Shown here: positions 54,161 through 64,000 of the stretch, piece after piece
Layout of the letters: every line of letters starts with the position of its first letter
How positions within the stretch are numbered: the first letter of the stretch is position 1
Source of the DNA: Branchipolynoe longqiensis
Taxonomy: Eukaryota; Annelida; Polychaeta; Phyllodocida; Polynoidae
Direction of reading: 5' to 3'
Assembly (NCBI GenBank): GCA_030323885.1
Contig: CM059193.1
Location: forward strand, 57,618,042 to 57,682,041
Length of the DNA stretch: 64,000 nucleotides
The notes under the pieces: generated by a model
The model's input: only the letters and a program-made list of their open reading frames with translations
The model's database searches: none
Told to the model about the DNA's origin: nothing
Translations under genes and position numbers: made by a program

Positions 54161-55609
54161 TATAGTCACCGATACTGTAATTTGCAGGGCTGCAACAAGA
54201 TCAAAGCTGGTCATCAAGACACTTAGTGACAGCCATAACCATGATGTTTCCAAGGACATATATGGGTTCTTCTTCAGTGCTGGTCCTAATTGGGTGGACC
54301 CTCACATTGTAACTGTTTTCTTCTAAATTAATTCATACCAAATGAAGCAAATTCCTTTCATTATACCCAAAGAAGCAATGACAGCAATCCAGTGAGAAAA
54401 AAATGTTGGTTTATTTTTTATTGCAAAAATAGATTCATTGGTCACGTAAATATCACAGCTAAAAATGGGAATGGTGAAACTGTACTGCTTGTGTTGAAAA
54501 CTACTTCATTGTAGACCAAAATATTCAAACATAGCTAGTTATTTGCAAAGTTGTAACATGCAAAAATGTCAGAAAACTAATTTTAGGACTGTTGAGGGTA
54601 TGTGTGTAAAACAATGATGCTTGAAAGTGAGCATAATGCATGTTTCATGAGGTGTCACATCATGAAACACGTGTTCACCTTCAATTTTCACAATATCCAA
54701 CCATGCAAGCCAGTAAAAACCCTGATGCTATAAGTAGCATAGCATCATAGATGCCTAGTTCTGAACAGAAAAGTTATATTATTTCCTAAAATCCATTAAA
54801 CGTGCAATAAGAACTTTGTGTCACAGGTGAAACACACGTAACTGCGAACATTCGCGATACAAAATCCAACAATGGATCAAATCTCTTCTCACGATGATTT
54901 TCAAATATACCGTGGGCATCTACACACCTACTGATGATGTGGTATCAAGTCATAAACAGGATGTTGTGCTATGTACTCTGGGGTGTCACACATCGATGAA
55001 GAAGAACCACGCATTCACCTGTTGTCTTCTTCATCCTCTAAGTCATCACAATATCTTTTTCTACATAAGAAAACTTATAACACTCAAAAAGAAATATTTG
55101 CATACATGTAATGTGTGCAAATAATGCCCTGAACAAATACGTTTTTTGCATGCTATTAGCAGTTTCTAACCTAAGTCATTATTGAGTGTCACATGAAACA
55201 TGCATTACATGTTACATGAAACATGTTGTAAAAATATACGGATTTTCAGTTCAGAATTATATATTGGAAGAGAGCATTATTATTCTTGGGTGATGGAGTG
55301 GGGACAAGGTTATGTAATCTAAGAGCAATGGGTGCCCCACTCACACTATGACATGATATAAGCTATGTGAAATATATGTTCATACATGATGCCCGAGATT
55401 GTGAGAGATGTTCCTATATAAGAGACAGTTCATGTTTGGTGGAATGTTTCCTCTATGCATCCATAAAGAGTGCAAGTGGGGGAAAAGGACATTTTTAATA
55501 TATATATATATATATATTTGTAACTGTCTGCAACTACCTGTTACAATGGTGCTGATGGGCAGGCATACCAGCCTAATCTGCATACAGTATGGACAACACC
55601 TACAGCTGG
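54161..55609. other. Non-coding stretch with recurring GTGTCAC..GAAACACGTG motifs
   Basis: GTGTCAC followed within a few bases by TGAAACACGTG or a variant occurs at 54645, 54818 and 55190, and again at 59577. The 30-base stretch beginning ATATGGGTTCTTCTTCAGTG (54259) is inverted at 59762-59791. A (TA)n patch lies at 55498-55516. No protein domain seen. Confidence 0.5.
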
Positions 55610-56112
55610 GTTGAGTGACAGCCACTCATACGGGGGGTGTCGCCCTCCCAGGCTATGGAGGGTGCCTGATTGGCTGGCTGTGGGATGCCCAGTCACCTGC
55701 ACTCCCTTGACCACCTGACCACACTAGTCTCACTTTGATATTAATTATTCAAGAAACTGCTCCAGACACTCTGGAGAGATCACTCTACTCCTGGATCTTG
55801 AGTGAGACACACCTACTCTCGAGCAGGGACCCAGACACTCTGTCTGATGCTACCTACCACCTTTCTGATATCCAAATTGAGTTGGGTGCAACAACCAATA
55901 CTCCGGTTCAATGGGCTGTAGGCACTGATTCATAGACAGGCTAAAGAGATAATGAGATAATGAGATAATGAGATTCTGTGTGGACAGAGGGTAAGGGGTC
56001 AGGGTGATAGTTCACTAGCAGGTTAACAGGAGTTGATGCCAATAAACCACAACTTCTTCACTGTCAATCTTGCGTGACTTGTCTTCCCTTTCTTCCTTAT
56101 GAGGTTGTTAGA
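55610..56112 (+). repeat. Possible solo LTR-like segment
   Basis: It differs in composition from its surroundings and has an AATAAA signal (about 56040) followed by a pyrimidine-rich stretch. A short (GATAATGA)n run lies at 55950-55970. TG...CA ends and target duplication are not clear. Confidence 0.25.
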
Positions 56113-56456
56113 GAGTGGCATCAGGTATGATATGATGGGGATAGTTTATGGTATTGCTGGTGCTCTGAGCGGCCGAGCATACCAGTAATATTATAATGTG
56201 CTACAATTCCACGAACATCAGAAGTTAGGGAAGTTTTCCAAGATTACTTTGAAATATGTCCACAGCATCAACAACTAAGAAGCATAAATACTTTTTCATC
56301 ATCTGTGATGCTTGTTTCATCATGAAGGAACAACTTTTCCTTTCCATTTAACCCATGTTTCAGTGTCACAATTTTATATGTTCTCTGTTCTACTCTCAAG
56401 TGGACGAACACTCATAAAATTGCACTTAGTTACTCCTAGTGACTGCTGTTCAAAAC
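56113..56456. other. Non-coding spacer
   Basis: Nothing recognised; ends at the 3' tail of the minus-strand LINE. Confidence 0.4.
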
Positions 56457-57756
56457 CTCATCATCATCATCATGCTGTCGGTCGCGATGCGACAAAGACT
56501 GCTTTCATTACTTGACTGCCGCTCTCCATTTAGCTCTCTGCTGTGAGAGTTGTGTCCATGAGTCGGTCTTAATGTCTCTCAGCTTCAGGTTTCTCTTGAT
56601 GGTATCTTTGAACCGGAGACGGGGGCGCCCTCTCTTTCTGTAGCCAAAAGACAGTTGAGAATAGAGGATCTGCTTTGGTAGCCTGTCTGATGACATCCTC
56701 ATGAGGTGTCCAGTCCACCGGAGATTCTTTTTGATCAGAAGATCTTCCATAGAGGGCAGCCCCATCCGTTCGAGTATTTCCTTATTCGTCACTTTGTCCT
56801 TCCAGGTTAGCCTCATGATTGAACGCAGATGTCGCATCATGAAGGCATGCAGCTTTTTCACCTGCTGTCTGTACGCTGTCCAGGCCTCGGCTCCGTATAG
56901 TAGGGTGGATAGCACGATTGCGCGGTAGATCTTACCTTTGACCCGAATGGACACATGGTGGTTGTTCCAGAGTCTCTGGCGTAGTCGGCCGAAAGATGCG
57001 CTAGCCTTGGCCATCCTCCTCTGTATCTCAGCATCAATGCGTCCATCACTTGATATTGTGCATCCGAGATAGGTGAATTCCGGAACAGAGTTCAGCTTGT
57101 TTCCGTCAACCATGATCTCCTCCTCTCGGGTTCTTGTAGAGTTGGGTTGGTACAGCACCTCCGTCTTCTTGATGTTAATTTTCAGGCCAAACTTCTTTGA
57201 TGCATCGGAGAAAGCGTCCACTATTTTCTGGGTCTCTTCAGCAGAGTGGGCAACCAGTGCACTGTCATCTGCGAATAGTAGCTCTCTCACCAGTATCTGA
57301 GTAGTCTTGGTCTTCGCTCTGAAGTGTGCGACATTGAATAGGTCAGCGCTCTGTCTGGACTGTATATAGATGCCATCCCCCATGTCTCGGAAAGCCTCGT
57401 CTAGCATTGCTGATAGGAAGATGGAGAAGAGCGTGGGGGCCAGTACACAACCTTGCTTGACCCCATTGGTAACCCCAAACGATTCCGAGACTTCCCCTCC
57501 AGCACTAACGTTCGCCATCATTCCTGTATGTAGAGCCTCGATCATAGTTGTGAACCTTCCTCAGTAGCTGCCATAGCCCGGTCCTCCCGACTGTATCAAA
57601 TGCCTTAGTGAAATCGACAAATACCATGTACAGTGGTCGGTCCTGCTCAATGCACTTTTCTTGTAGCTGTCGGAGACAAAATATCATATCCACAGTGCTC
57701 CGGTTACCTCTGAAGCCACACTGTGACTCTGGAACTACATCAGGTGTTATGTGAAT
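56457..57756 (-). pseudogene. LINE family A (RTE-like): RT and C-terminal domain
   Basis: The 345-codon frame 57545-56508 has no stop: GVKQGCVLAPTLFSIFLSAM, the catalytic ELLFADDSALVAHSAEETQ (about 57270), LKINIKKTEVLY, PEFTYLGCTISSDGRIDAEI, TLLYGAEAWTAYRQQ, and a C-terminal KNLRWTGHLMRMSSDRLPKQ and GYRKRGRPRLRFKD. It ends in GACCGACAGC and (ATG)n. Upstream, 57783-57505 holds CGFRGNRSTVDMIFCLRQL and VFVDFTKAFDTVGRTGLW; a 17-base deletion near 57553 (compared with 13830) shifts the frame between the two. Order and wording are RTE/BovB-like. This is the reference copy for the derivatives at 13152, 21699, 40889 and 43599. Confidence 0.9.
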
Positions 57757-58770
57757 AATGAATGAATAAATGCTTAACGGCATATCAGCACACTAAGGGC
57801 TATACAATGCCATCAAAAATGTCTTAAAACCGATTAAACAGTCCAATGTGCTTTAAAAACGATAAAACTAAGGCAGTACTAACAGTGTCAAATAAACATT
57901 TCATACTTGCTACATTAAAATACTGTGCTCGAACATTTGCAAAGTCAATGCATTCAATCAAAATATGTTTCACAGTCAGAGGCACTCCACATGGTATGCA
58001 TTCTGGCTGGTCTTCTGCTTTAAAAAGGTAACTATGAGTCAAATAGCTATGTCCAATTCGCATACGTGCAACAACGGTCTCTTCGCGTCTATTTCTATGA
58101 CAAGCACCTGAAAATTTGCCAAGGGTGGGCTGAATTGCATGAAGCTTGTTCATGACAGCTTCATCCCATTGTAATTGCCACTTTTTCCTTATGAGTGCAC
58201 TGATGTGCCTTTTGAGGTCCGTGTGAGGAATGGGAAGAGGTGTAATGCATTTGTCGAGAGCTTCTTTGGCAGCCACGTCTGCAGCCTCATTTCCTCGAAT
58301 GCCAACATGACTCGGCACCCAATAAAAAAGCACAGTTTTGTGAAGTCCTGAACATAAATAATGTAACCTTTCTAAAATCTTGCGGATCAGAGGGTTCTTC
58401 CAATCCTTGCTCTGAATAGCTTGTAGGCATGATTTTGAATCCGAACATATCACAAATTTTCTATGGGAAGAGGTTTCTACATGGTCCATTGCTAAGAATA
58501 TGGCATCAAGCTCTGCTGAATATATCGAAGCACCCTTTGGTAATCGCTCCGAGAAGGTGTGCTTGCCCATGACAGCTGCCGCTGCAGCCTTGTCATCCTT
58601 GTAAGAACCATCTGTGTAGATGAACTTATGATCAGAATGTATGTCTTTAACCTCCCTGAACATACTGTTGTAGATCAGAGGGTCAGTTGAGTCTTTCCTT
58701 GCTTCAGAGAGAGCCAAGTTCACATTGACAGCGTATGTCCAAGGTGGTGTGTCTGGATATTGGAATTTTG
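57757..58770 (-). mobile_element. Inserted LINE fragment: RNase H and C-terminal finger
   Basis: Minus-strand RNase H: FIYTDGSYKDDKAAAAAVMG (about 58620), YSAELDAIFLAMDHV, VICSDSKSCLQAI (about 58440) and FYWVPSHVGIRGNEAADVAA (about 58300), with all four acidic positions. A C-terminal ECIPCGVPLTVKHILIEC finger follows and a stop near 57824. A ~65-base 3' UTR ends in (TGAA/TCAT)n-like repeats at 57757-57775. The family resembles the LINE at 35330-40240 but is a different member. It replaces ~200 bases of the family A LINE, between KHGGDNI and IHITPDVV. Confidence 0.85.
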
Positions 58771-59552
58771 CAATGTTATCTCCTCCATGCTTCCATACCT
58801 CGGCAGGAATTCCATCACCCCCAGGTGCTTTGCCATCTTTCAGGCTGGCGATTGCTCTAGCCATCTCATCCATGGTTGGAATCTCATCGAGGCATGTTTT
58901 GGTAATGCGCTGCTGGATGTTGTTCAGAGCTTCGTGATCTATGTCACCAGGGACGTTGAGTAGCTTCTGGAAGTGTTCGCTCCATCTTGCCACAACTCTC
59001 TTGCTGTCGGAAAAGGTCTCCGTTCCATCTGTTGATTTCAGGTGAACAGCTCCCTTCTTCACGGGTCCCCACACTTCCTTCAGTCCGCTGTAGAAGCCCT
59101 TCATGTTGTTTCTGTCTGCAGCTCTCTGCAGCTCCTCTGCCTTCATTTCCCACCAGTCTGACTTCAATGCACGGGTGCATTTTTGTAGCAATCTGCAGGC
59201 ATCTTTGTATGCTGCAGTGGTGGATCTAGTGTTCCTGGTCTGCAACACTCTCTGGTGGGCTTGGTCTCTTCTGCTCATAAGATTCTGTAGCTCCTGATTG
59301 TTGGGGTCGAACCAGTCCTGATGTTTTCTGTCTGGCTTGCCGAGATAAGTTTTAGCTGTGTTGTATACAACCTGCTGCAACGCTGCCCATTCCTCATCTG
59401 GTGTTGGGCTTTCCTTCTCCTCCCATTGTGCGAGAGCGCTGTCCATCTCCCGCTTGAAGCTCTCCCTGTGACTGATGGTACTTAATTTTGCTGTGTTGAG
59501 CTTTGTCGGTTTATTTGTCCCTTGCCTGTTGGCAATAATAGGGGTCTTGTTC
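58771..59552 (-). pseudogene. LINE family A: RT N-terminal linker, fused in frame to the insertion
   Basis: The frame is open from about 59552 (ATG at 59446) through LQQVVYNTAKTYLGKPDRKH, then WWEMKAEELQRAADRNNMKG and ARAIASLKDGKAPGGDGIPA, the usual segment before RT block 1. At codon ~225 it passes without a stop into the inserted RNase H, making one 540-codon reading frame. The endonuclease is absent, so the copy is 5' truncated at 59552. The protein would be linker plus RNase H with no RT. Confidence 0.85.
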
Positions 59553-60095
59553 TAAATATTACATAATGAGGGTTTTTGTGTCACGCCGAAACACGTGTAA
59601 CGTTCTCCACTTGGTCATGTTCGAAGCCACCCTGACTTGCAGTCGGGGTCCAAACTGCTTTTTTTAAATTGTGTCTTAAAATTGGATGTATGTGGAACAC
59701 AACCATCCTAATTGGGATAGGCTGTAACATAATTCAGTTTTGACCTCAGAGTCCCCCTTTTTAGGACCAGCACTGAAGAAGAACCCATATCACCATTAGG
59801 CCAACAACAAAAATTCATCATGTAACGTTTTGTAGGTGATGGATACAAAATGGCATGGATCAGTTACACAAATCTATGTAATTTCTAGTAGTTATTTTAT
59901 TGACAGAGCTATTTGAAAATAATTTGGAATGGTAAATAACCTTTGTATGATAAAATGGCATCATTTGGATCATTACTCCTGTTGTTGTTACTCACATTAC
60001 AAAGTTCAACACTTCTATAAATGTGACACATTCATGTTCATCATCTAGTAGACTTTCCAATTCACATTTAATTACCTCATGCTTTAGTTTTTCTC
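59553..60095. other. Non-coding stretch
   Basis: It contains the fourth GTGTCAC..GAAACACGTGTAA motif (59577) and the inverted partner (59762-59791) of the segment at 54259. No gene seen. Confidence 0.45.
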
Positions 60096-60250
60096 AGACA
60101 ATCTATTTCGCAGAGCAGAGCAGCTCTGCAAATAATTATTCTTCCACTAATTCGCAGAGCAAAGCAGCTCTGCAAATAGCTTCGTCCTATTATTATTACC
60201 AAAGATAATATCTTTGATATCAAAGACAATGTTGTACATTGTCTTTGATA
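60096..60250. repeat. Short palindromes and a 15-bp-stem hairpin
   Basis: TTCGCAGAGCAGAGCAGCTC (60107) is repeated as TTCGCAGAGCAAAGCAGCTC about 50 bases on. At 60218-60250, TATCAAAGACAATGT and its exact inverse flank a 3-base loop. Confidence 0.75.
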
Positions 60251-60421
60251 TTACGTATATGAATGTGTATGCTATGCTTCATATGTTCAAATTATTTAAC
60301 CTTTAATTTTCATCATTAATAACTAGTCCATGGCAATATTAGATCATGGAATTCTATATCTATATAATTGTTTCCTTACCTTGTTACTTTATAACATTAC
60401 TAACGTGGTGTGAGCTTCACG

Positions 60422-60700
60422 TCTTGACAACAGCTCATTCAGAGGGGCCTTCTTTTCACAGCGAGTGATAAACATGTGGAATGAGCTACCAGAAGTGGTG
60501 GAAGCAGCTACCATAAATCAATTCAAGAATGCACTGGACAGAGCCTGGGCCAGAGAAACATTCCTGTACGATTTTGAGGCTGCATACCACAAGAGCTGAG
60601 AGCTACAAGGTTTGTATAGGATAGCACAACCCTGCATCAAAGAAGAGGATAATAATAATAATAAATAATAATAATAATAATAAATAATAATAATAATGAT
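60422..60700 (+). mobile_element. CR1/L2-like LINE 3' end, 5' truncated
   Basis: A short frame reads INMWNELPEVVEAATINQFK (about 60470) and ALDRAWARETFLYDFEAAYH before a stop (60600). The W-N-x-L-P...V-V-x-A-x-x-x-x-x-F-K-x-x-L-D pattern is the usual last ORF2 segment of CR1/L2-type LINEs. A short UTR and an (AAT)n tail (60648-60698) follow. Confidence 0.75.
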
Positions 60701-61091
60701 GAACAGAGACTGGAACGACTGAACATGATAGAGGTCTACAATAATATGCACGGATGCGACAGCATAAATCAAGATCTGTTGTCACGAAATGTCTAACCCT
60801 ATGGCTATGACCAGAGGTCACTAATTCAACCTCAAGAAGAGATATAGTAGGCCAGCTACCAGACATCACTTCACCTACAGATTGGTTGATAGCTGGAACA
60901 AACTCCCCTCTGCTGTTGTCACTGCCCCTACACTAAATAGCTTCAAAGATTGCCTCGACAAAGCCTGGTCCATCCATGAATTTACAACTAATATCAGTTT
61001 CCCACTTCTGTCCCATAATGTTAGTAGTGATGACTTAACCAGTGACGATAGCACAGATCAGCTGACAGGCCCACAACAAGCACAAGTCTAA
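60701..61091 (+). mobile_element. Second CR1/L2-like LINE 3' end, 5' truncated
   Basis: Frames read LERLNMIEVYNNMHGCDSIN (about 60715) and, after shifts, LVDSWNKLPSAVVTAPTLNS (about 60880), then FKDCLDKAWSIHEF, ending at 61091. It is the same C-terminal motif as the adjacent element, in the same orientation, but a different sequence. The two lie back to back. Confidence 0.7.
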
Positions 61092-61213
61092 CTTACAGCT
61101 GAATAGGACAAGTAAGTAACCAAGTACATTATATAATTGTGTCTTCTTTGTTTGTTTTCTTTAAGATTTATTCTCCCTATCATGGATAAGTCTGAGTAGT
61201 CTTGTTTTCACCA

Positions 61214-61814
61214 TTAAGCCGTGTTCACACGGGCAATGTAAATCGATTCATAGAAATCGACCTGTATAGTTTGGGTTACATTTCGCGTGTGAACGGGCGT
61301 CTGAGTCGGATTAGGGCTGAATCGATTCCTGTGATGCGGATTCTGTAAACGACTTGTCGAGGTAGTGTACGTGAATCGATTTCTGTGAACCGATTTATTT
61401 TGCCCGTGTGGATGCACTGAGGCGGATTAAGGACGTCACACACATGCGCAGTCGAGATGTTAGTTTGTTGACTTTCCGGTCGATCAAAAGCGCATATTAT
61501 ATCATTTGGTCTATGAACCGGCTAGAGGTGCACAGATATTTTTTTCATCATTTATTTTTAAGGTTTCACTACCCAGCAGAAGTTTTGACCGTTCCAAAAC
61601 AATACGATTCAATCAATACATATCTAGGTCGAACCCACACTCTCTCGTGGTGACGTAGATGAACCCAAACTGGCACTGGTTAGTATGGACTTGCTCATGC
61701 GCTGATATCGATTTCCGGCCCAAGTACTGCCCGTGTGAACACGACACTAGTTCGGTTCATATTATCCGCCTTGTATAAAGCAGCGTAAACTTTTCCCGTG
61801 TGAACACAGCTTTA
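61214..61814. mobile_element. MITE (family M4), copy 2, inverted relative to copy 1
   Basis: The ends TTAAGCCGTGTTCACACGGG and CCCGTGTGAACACAGCTTTA are inverted copies. The middle (GACTTTCCGGTCGATCAAAA near 61470) is the reverse complement of 31490-31520. ~600 bases; non-coding. Confidence 0.8.
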
Positions 61815-62897
61815 GACAGTAACTGTTATTCAATAGAAAGTCAGAGCCTACACTTTTACCAACCCAAGGAATTGTTACCCTCCCACACCAGCAGAGGTGA
61901 TGCCTGATGGCATGGGGAATTACCTCTTTACCGTGTTACTTTATAATATTTACTGACCTGGTCTACTAGTCTCCCACGTCTTGATATTAATGATATAATC
62001 ATTGTTTCTTCGCTCGATTTCGCTAAAATGATGCTCCCTCCGTCACTCCGTCTGGCTGTGCCTATGGCTATGTCTATGCCTATGGAGGCTATGGCTATGA
62101 GCCTATGTTCACTGGGTAGGCTGGGCGATAAGCAATGATAAAGTCCTGTCACAGTGCCAGCACAACTGCGGTTGAACACGGCAAAGTGTTTAAAAGTCGA
62201 ACAAGTCGACTGGCAAATAAATAATTCACCCCCTACTGTTTTTATCTAGTCAACTGACGGCTGAAAACGACCACGTCCACTGGTCCAACCAGTCTTACTC
62301 TTAGCATTTTCCACTGATGTGAATGGATGGACAGTGCTTCCTTCTCTTGTGGTGACCATCTGGTTCAAAGTTATTTTATATTAATGTATGTATATTTACC
62401 ATACCAGTCGAGGCCTATCGGTGTCGAAAGGGTTTCTAATAACATATACTATTTTTTTCCAAAAAGTAAAAGATAGTGAAATTATAAATTCTTACTGCCT
62501 ACGAATACAATTTAACAGTACCGCCGAAACGGAGAAAGCAACCCAGCTTCCTTGAATTAAGTGAGTTCGGAGTGTTACTTGTTTTGGATTAAAACCTAAT
62601 GCATCAAACACGCACATATATAAATAATTTTTTTAAATGGAAATCTCCCTTTTGAAATTAAAGCAACATAAAGGCCAAAAATAGGAAGTTTCTAAAGAAA
62701 AATGACAAAAACAACCGAGAGAGACAAATCTCCTCGTCCCTACTCCTTCCTAGCGTTCTTCCTTTCTTGTTTAGTTCTGACATCATAAAAGCTACCCTGT
62801 TGCTTGGTAACCGGCAACTTGAACTTGTTGATTATTGCGTGGCAACCACGCTCTAATTGTTGTCATTGCATAGTAACCGATGACGCTGGCGAGACCG
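61815..62897. other. Non-coding stretch, nothing recognised
   Basis: Only CTATGGCTATG-type short repeats near 62050-62105. No credible frame. Confidence 0.45.
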
Positions 62898-63262
62898 ATT
62901 AAAGGTAAGATTCCATATACGCGTATGCGAATGCGAATGCGGCAAAAAAATCGAAATGCATGTAAATGAATATTGCGATTGCGAACGCGAATGCGGCAAA
63001 TAGATCGACCCATGGATCGATCGGTGCGAATGTGAGTGCGAATACTGCTGCGTTTGCCATAGGAAACAATAGTAACTTTGGTCTTCCTTCACAAATTTGG
63101 AGCAAAAAAAACCCCAAAAATGTCATGGATATCCTTTTTGGTGTGTGTGACCCCCCAGCACAAAAGTAAACATCGGCTATTGGGGGTTGGCATATATCTA
63201 TGCCGCATATACCACATTCGCATTCGCATGCCGTATACCGCATATCTGGAATCGTAGCTTAA
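62898..63262. mobile_element. TTAA-flanked MITE with GCGAAT hexamer arrays
   Basis: The left end TTAAAGGTAAGATTCCATAT and right end GGAATCGTAGCTTAA form ~40-bp imperfect inverted repeats whose inner parts are GCGAATGCGAATGCGG and CCACATTCGCATTCGC. Further GCGAAT/TGCGAA units lie inside (62965-63045). TTAA at both ends suggests the target duplication. Non-coding. Confidence 0.7.
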
Positions 63263-63269
63263 AAATAAT

Positions 63270-64000
63270 GCGGAGGTTGCTGACGTCGCCCGCCTCCGCC
63301 TCGCAGCCCTCGCCCCGGCAACCTGGAGGAACCGCCGTCGCCAGGCCGAGGAGTTCGTGACCTACGCGGTTGCCCGAGGCGTGGACCCCCTCGCGTCCTC
63401 GCCATTCGACGTAGCCGCCTTCACCGCCGTCCTGTTCAGCCGTGGCCTCCCACGGCCTCCATCAAAAACACCATCTCGGGGGCCCGGTCCTGGGTAGAGG
63501 GCGCCGGGGGCCTCACCTCGGGCTTCGACGCCCGCCTTCCCAAGGATGTCTGCCGGGGGGGGAGCGCACCTCTGCGCACGTCCCACGCCAGGCTCCTCCC
63601 CTCACGCCGCACCAGCTCGCTCTCGCCATCACCCACCTCACGCGAGCGGGCCCCGCCTCCATCGTGCCTCGGGCCGCCCTCCTCCTCAGGTACTTCGGGA
63701 TGTTGCGGCAGTCCAACCTCCTGGCCCCGAGCCCCGAGGGGTGGAGCGGCCCCCACACACTCACCCGTGCTGACGGGGCCCGGGCCCGGGGGGGTTCCGC
63801 CTCCTCATCAGAAGCTCAAAGACCATCTCCGGCCCCTCGGGCGCGGTCGCGCTCTTCGTGCCTGCCATCCCGGGCTCTGCCCTCTGCCCCGTCTCGGCTT
63901 GGGCAGGCGCCCTCGCCCTCTGCCCCGCAGCCCCGGACGTGCCGGCGTTCATCATGCTCTCCGGCCGCCCCCTCGACCCGCGCTCCCTCACTGCGCTCCT
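63270..64000 (+). pseudogene. GC-rich tyrosine recombinase (YR retroelement or Crypton-like), runs off right edge
   Basis: The plus strand encodes a core-binding domain (LAALAPATWRNRRRQAEEFV, about 63295, then DVAAFTAVLFSRGLP and, after a shift near 63450, IKNTISGARSWVEGAGG). A hinge follows (PLTPHQLALAITHLTRAGPA, about 63600), then the first catalytic Arg region ALLLRYFGMLRQSNLL (about 63680) and the Lys region LLIRSSKTISG (about 63800). His-x-x-Arg and Tyr would lie beyond the edge. Three frame changes occur, near 63450, 63547 (eight Gs) and 63785 (G run). Base use is far more GC-rich than its left neighbour. Confidence 0.75.

Noticed and set aside
55735..55935. 67-codon plus-strand frame in the LTR-like segment
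   Set aside because: Short, without a domain, and inside sequence that looks regulatory or repetitive.

Overview
The window looks like intergenic or heterochromatin-like DNA from an animal, most likely an invertebrate. I see no conventional host gene. Nearly all recognisable coding sequence belongs to transposable elements: a Ty3/Gypsy-type LTR retrotransposon, at least four families of non-LTR retrotransposon (LINE), tyrosine-recombinase (DIRS/Ngaro-like) retroelements, two tRNA-derived SINE families, several MITE families, satellites and simple repeats. Eukaryotic hallmarks include AATAAA signals, poly(A) tails, tRNA-like A and B boxes and TTAA- or TA-flanked inverted-repeat elements. The species cannot be named from the sequence. 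The SINE tail resembling TTTTACGYCC..AGCAACATC recalls tails I associate with marine invertebrates, but that is a memory-based hint only.

Layout, left part. 1-6122 (minus strand) is one LTR retrotransposon cut by the window edge: LTR, primer-binding site, a long Gag broken by shifts at homopolymers, a textbook -1 frameshift signal (TTTAAAC plus a possible pseudoknot) and an uninterrupted protease-RT-RNase H Pol frame. 6130-8905 is a 1.03-kb tandem repeat carrying tRNA-like SINEs. 8965-12976 holds purine tracts, a fold-back repeat cluster and a second LTR-element remnant on the plus strand in the order Pol end, LTR, Gag start. 13152-19092 holds LINE remnants of three families. 20290-24860 (minus) is a decayed YR retroelement, split by a LINE-derived insertion.

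Middle part. 25.5-35.3 kb is a graveyard of SINEs, MITEs with long terminal inverted repeats, nested palindromes and a decayed CR1/Jockey-like LINE. 35.3-40.2 kb (minus) is a nearly full-length two-ORF LINE with zinc-knuckle ORF1, endonuclease, RT and RNase H; ORF1 and ORF2 overlap as ATGA. 40.7-46.3 kb contains a MITE interrupted by a LINE-derived element, a further LINE derivative, and a YR element with RNase H and recombinase.

Right part. 47.35-50.87 kb (plus) is the best-preserved LINE: endonuclease and RT frames separated by one indel, then a 3' UTR and poly(A). A minisatellite, a higher-order satellite interrupted by a MITE, and a pogo-like MITE follow. 56.46-59.55 kb (minus) is an RTE-like LINE interrupted by an RNase H-bearing LINE fragment, giving an open in-frame chimera. 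The last 730 bases are a GC-rich YR recombinase, running off the right edge, whose frame breaks fall at or near homopolymer runs.

The most unusual signal is a constant ~316-bp head sequence joined, at the same 3' position, to four different internal points of one LINE family. This suggests either a graded series of deletion derivatives or repeated template switching onto a discrete RNA. All repeat comparisons were made by eye.
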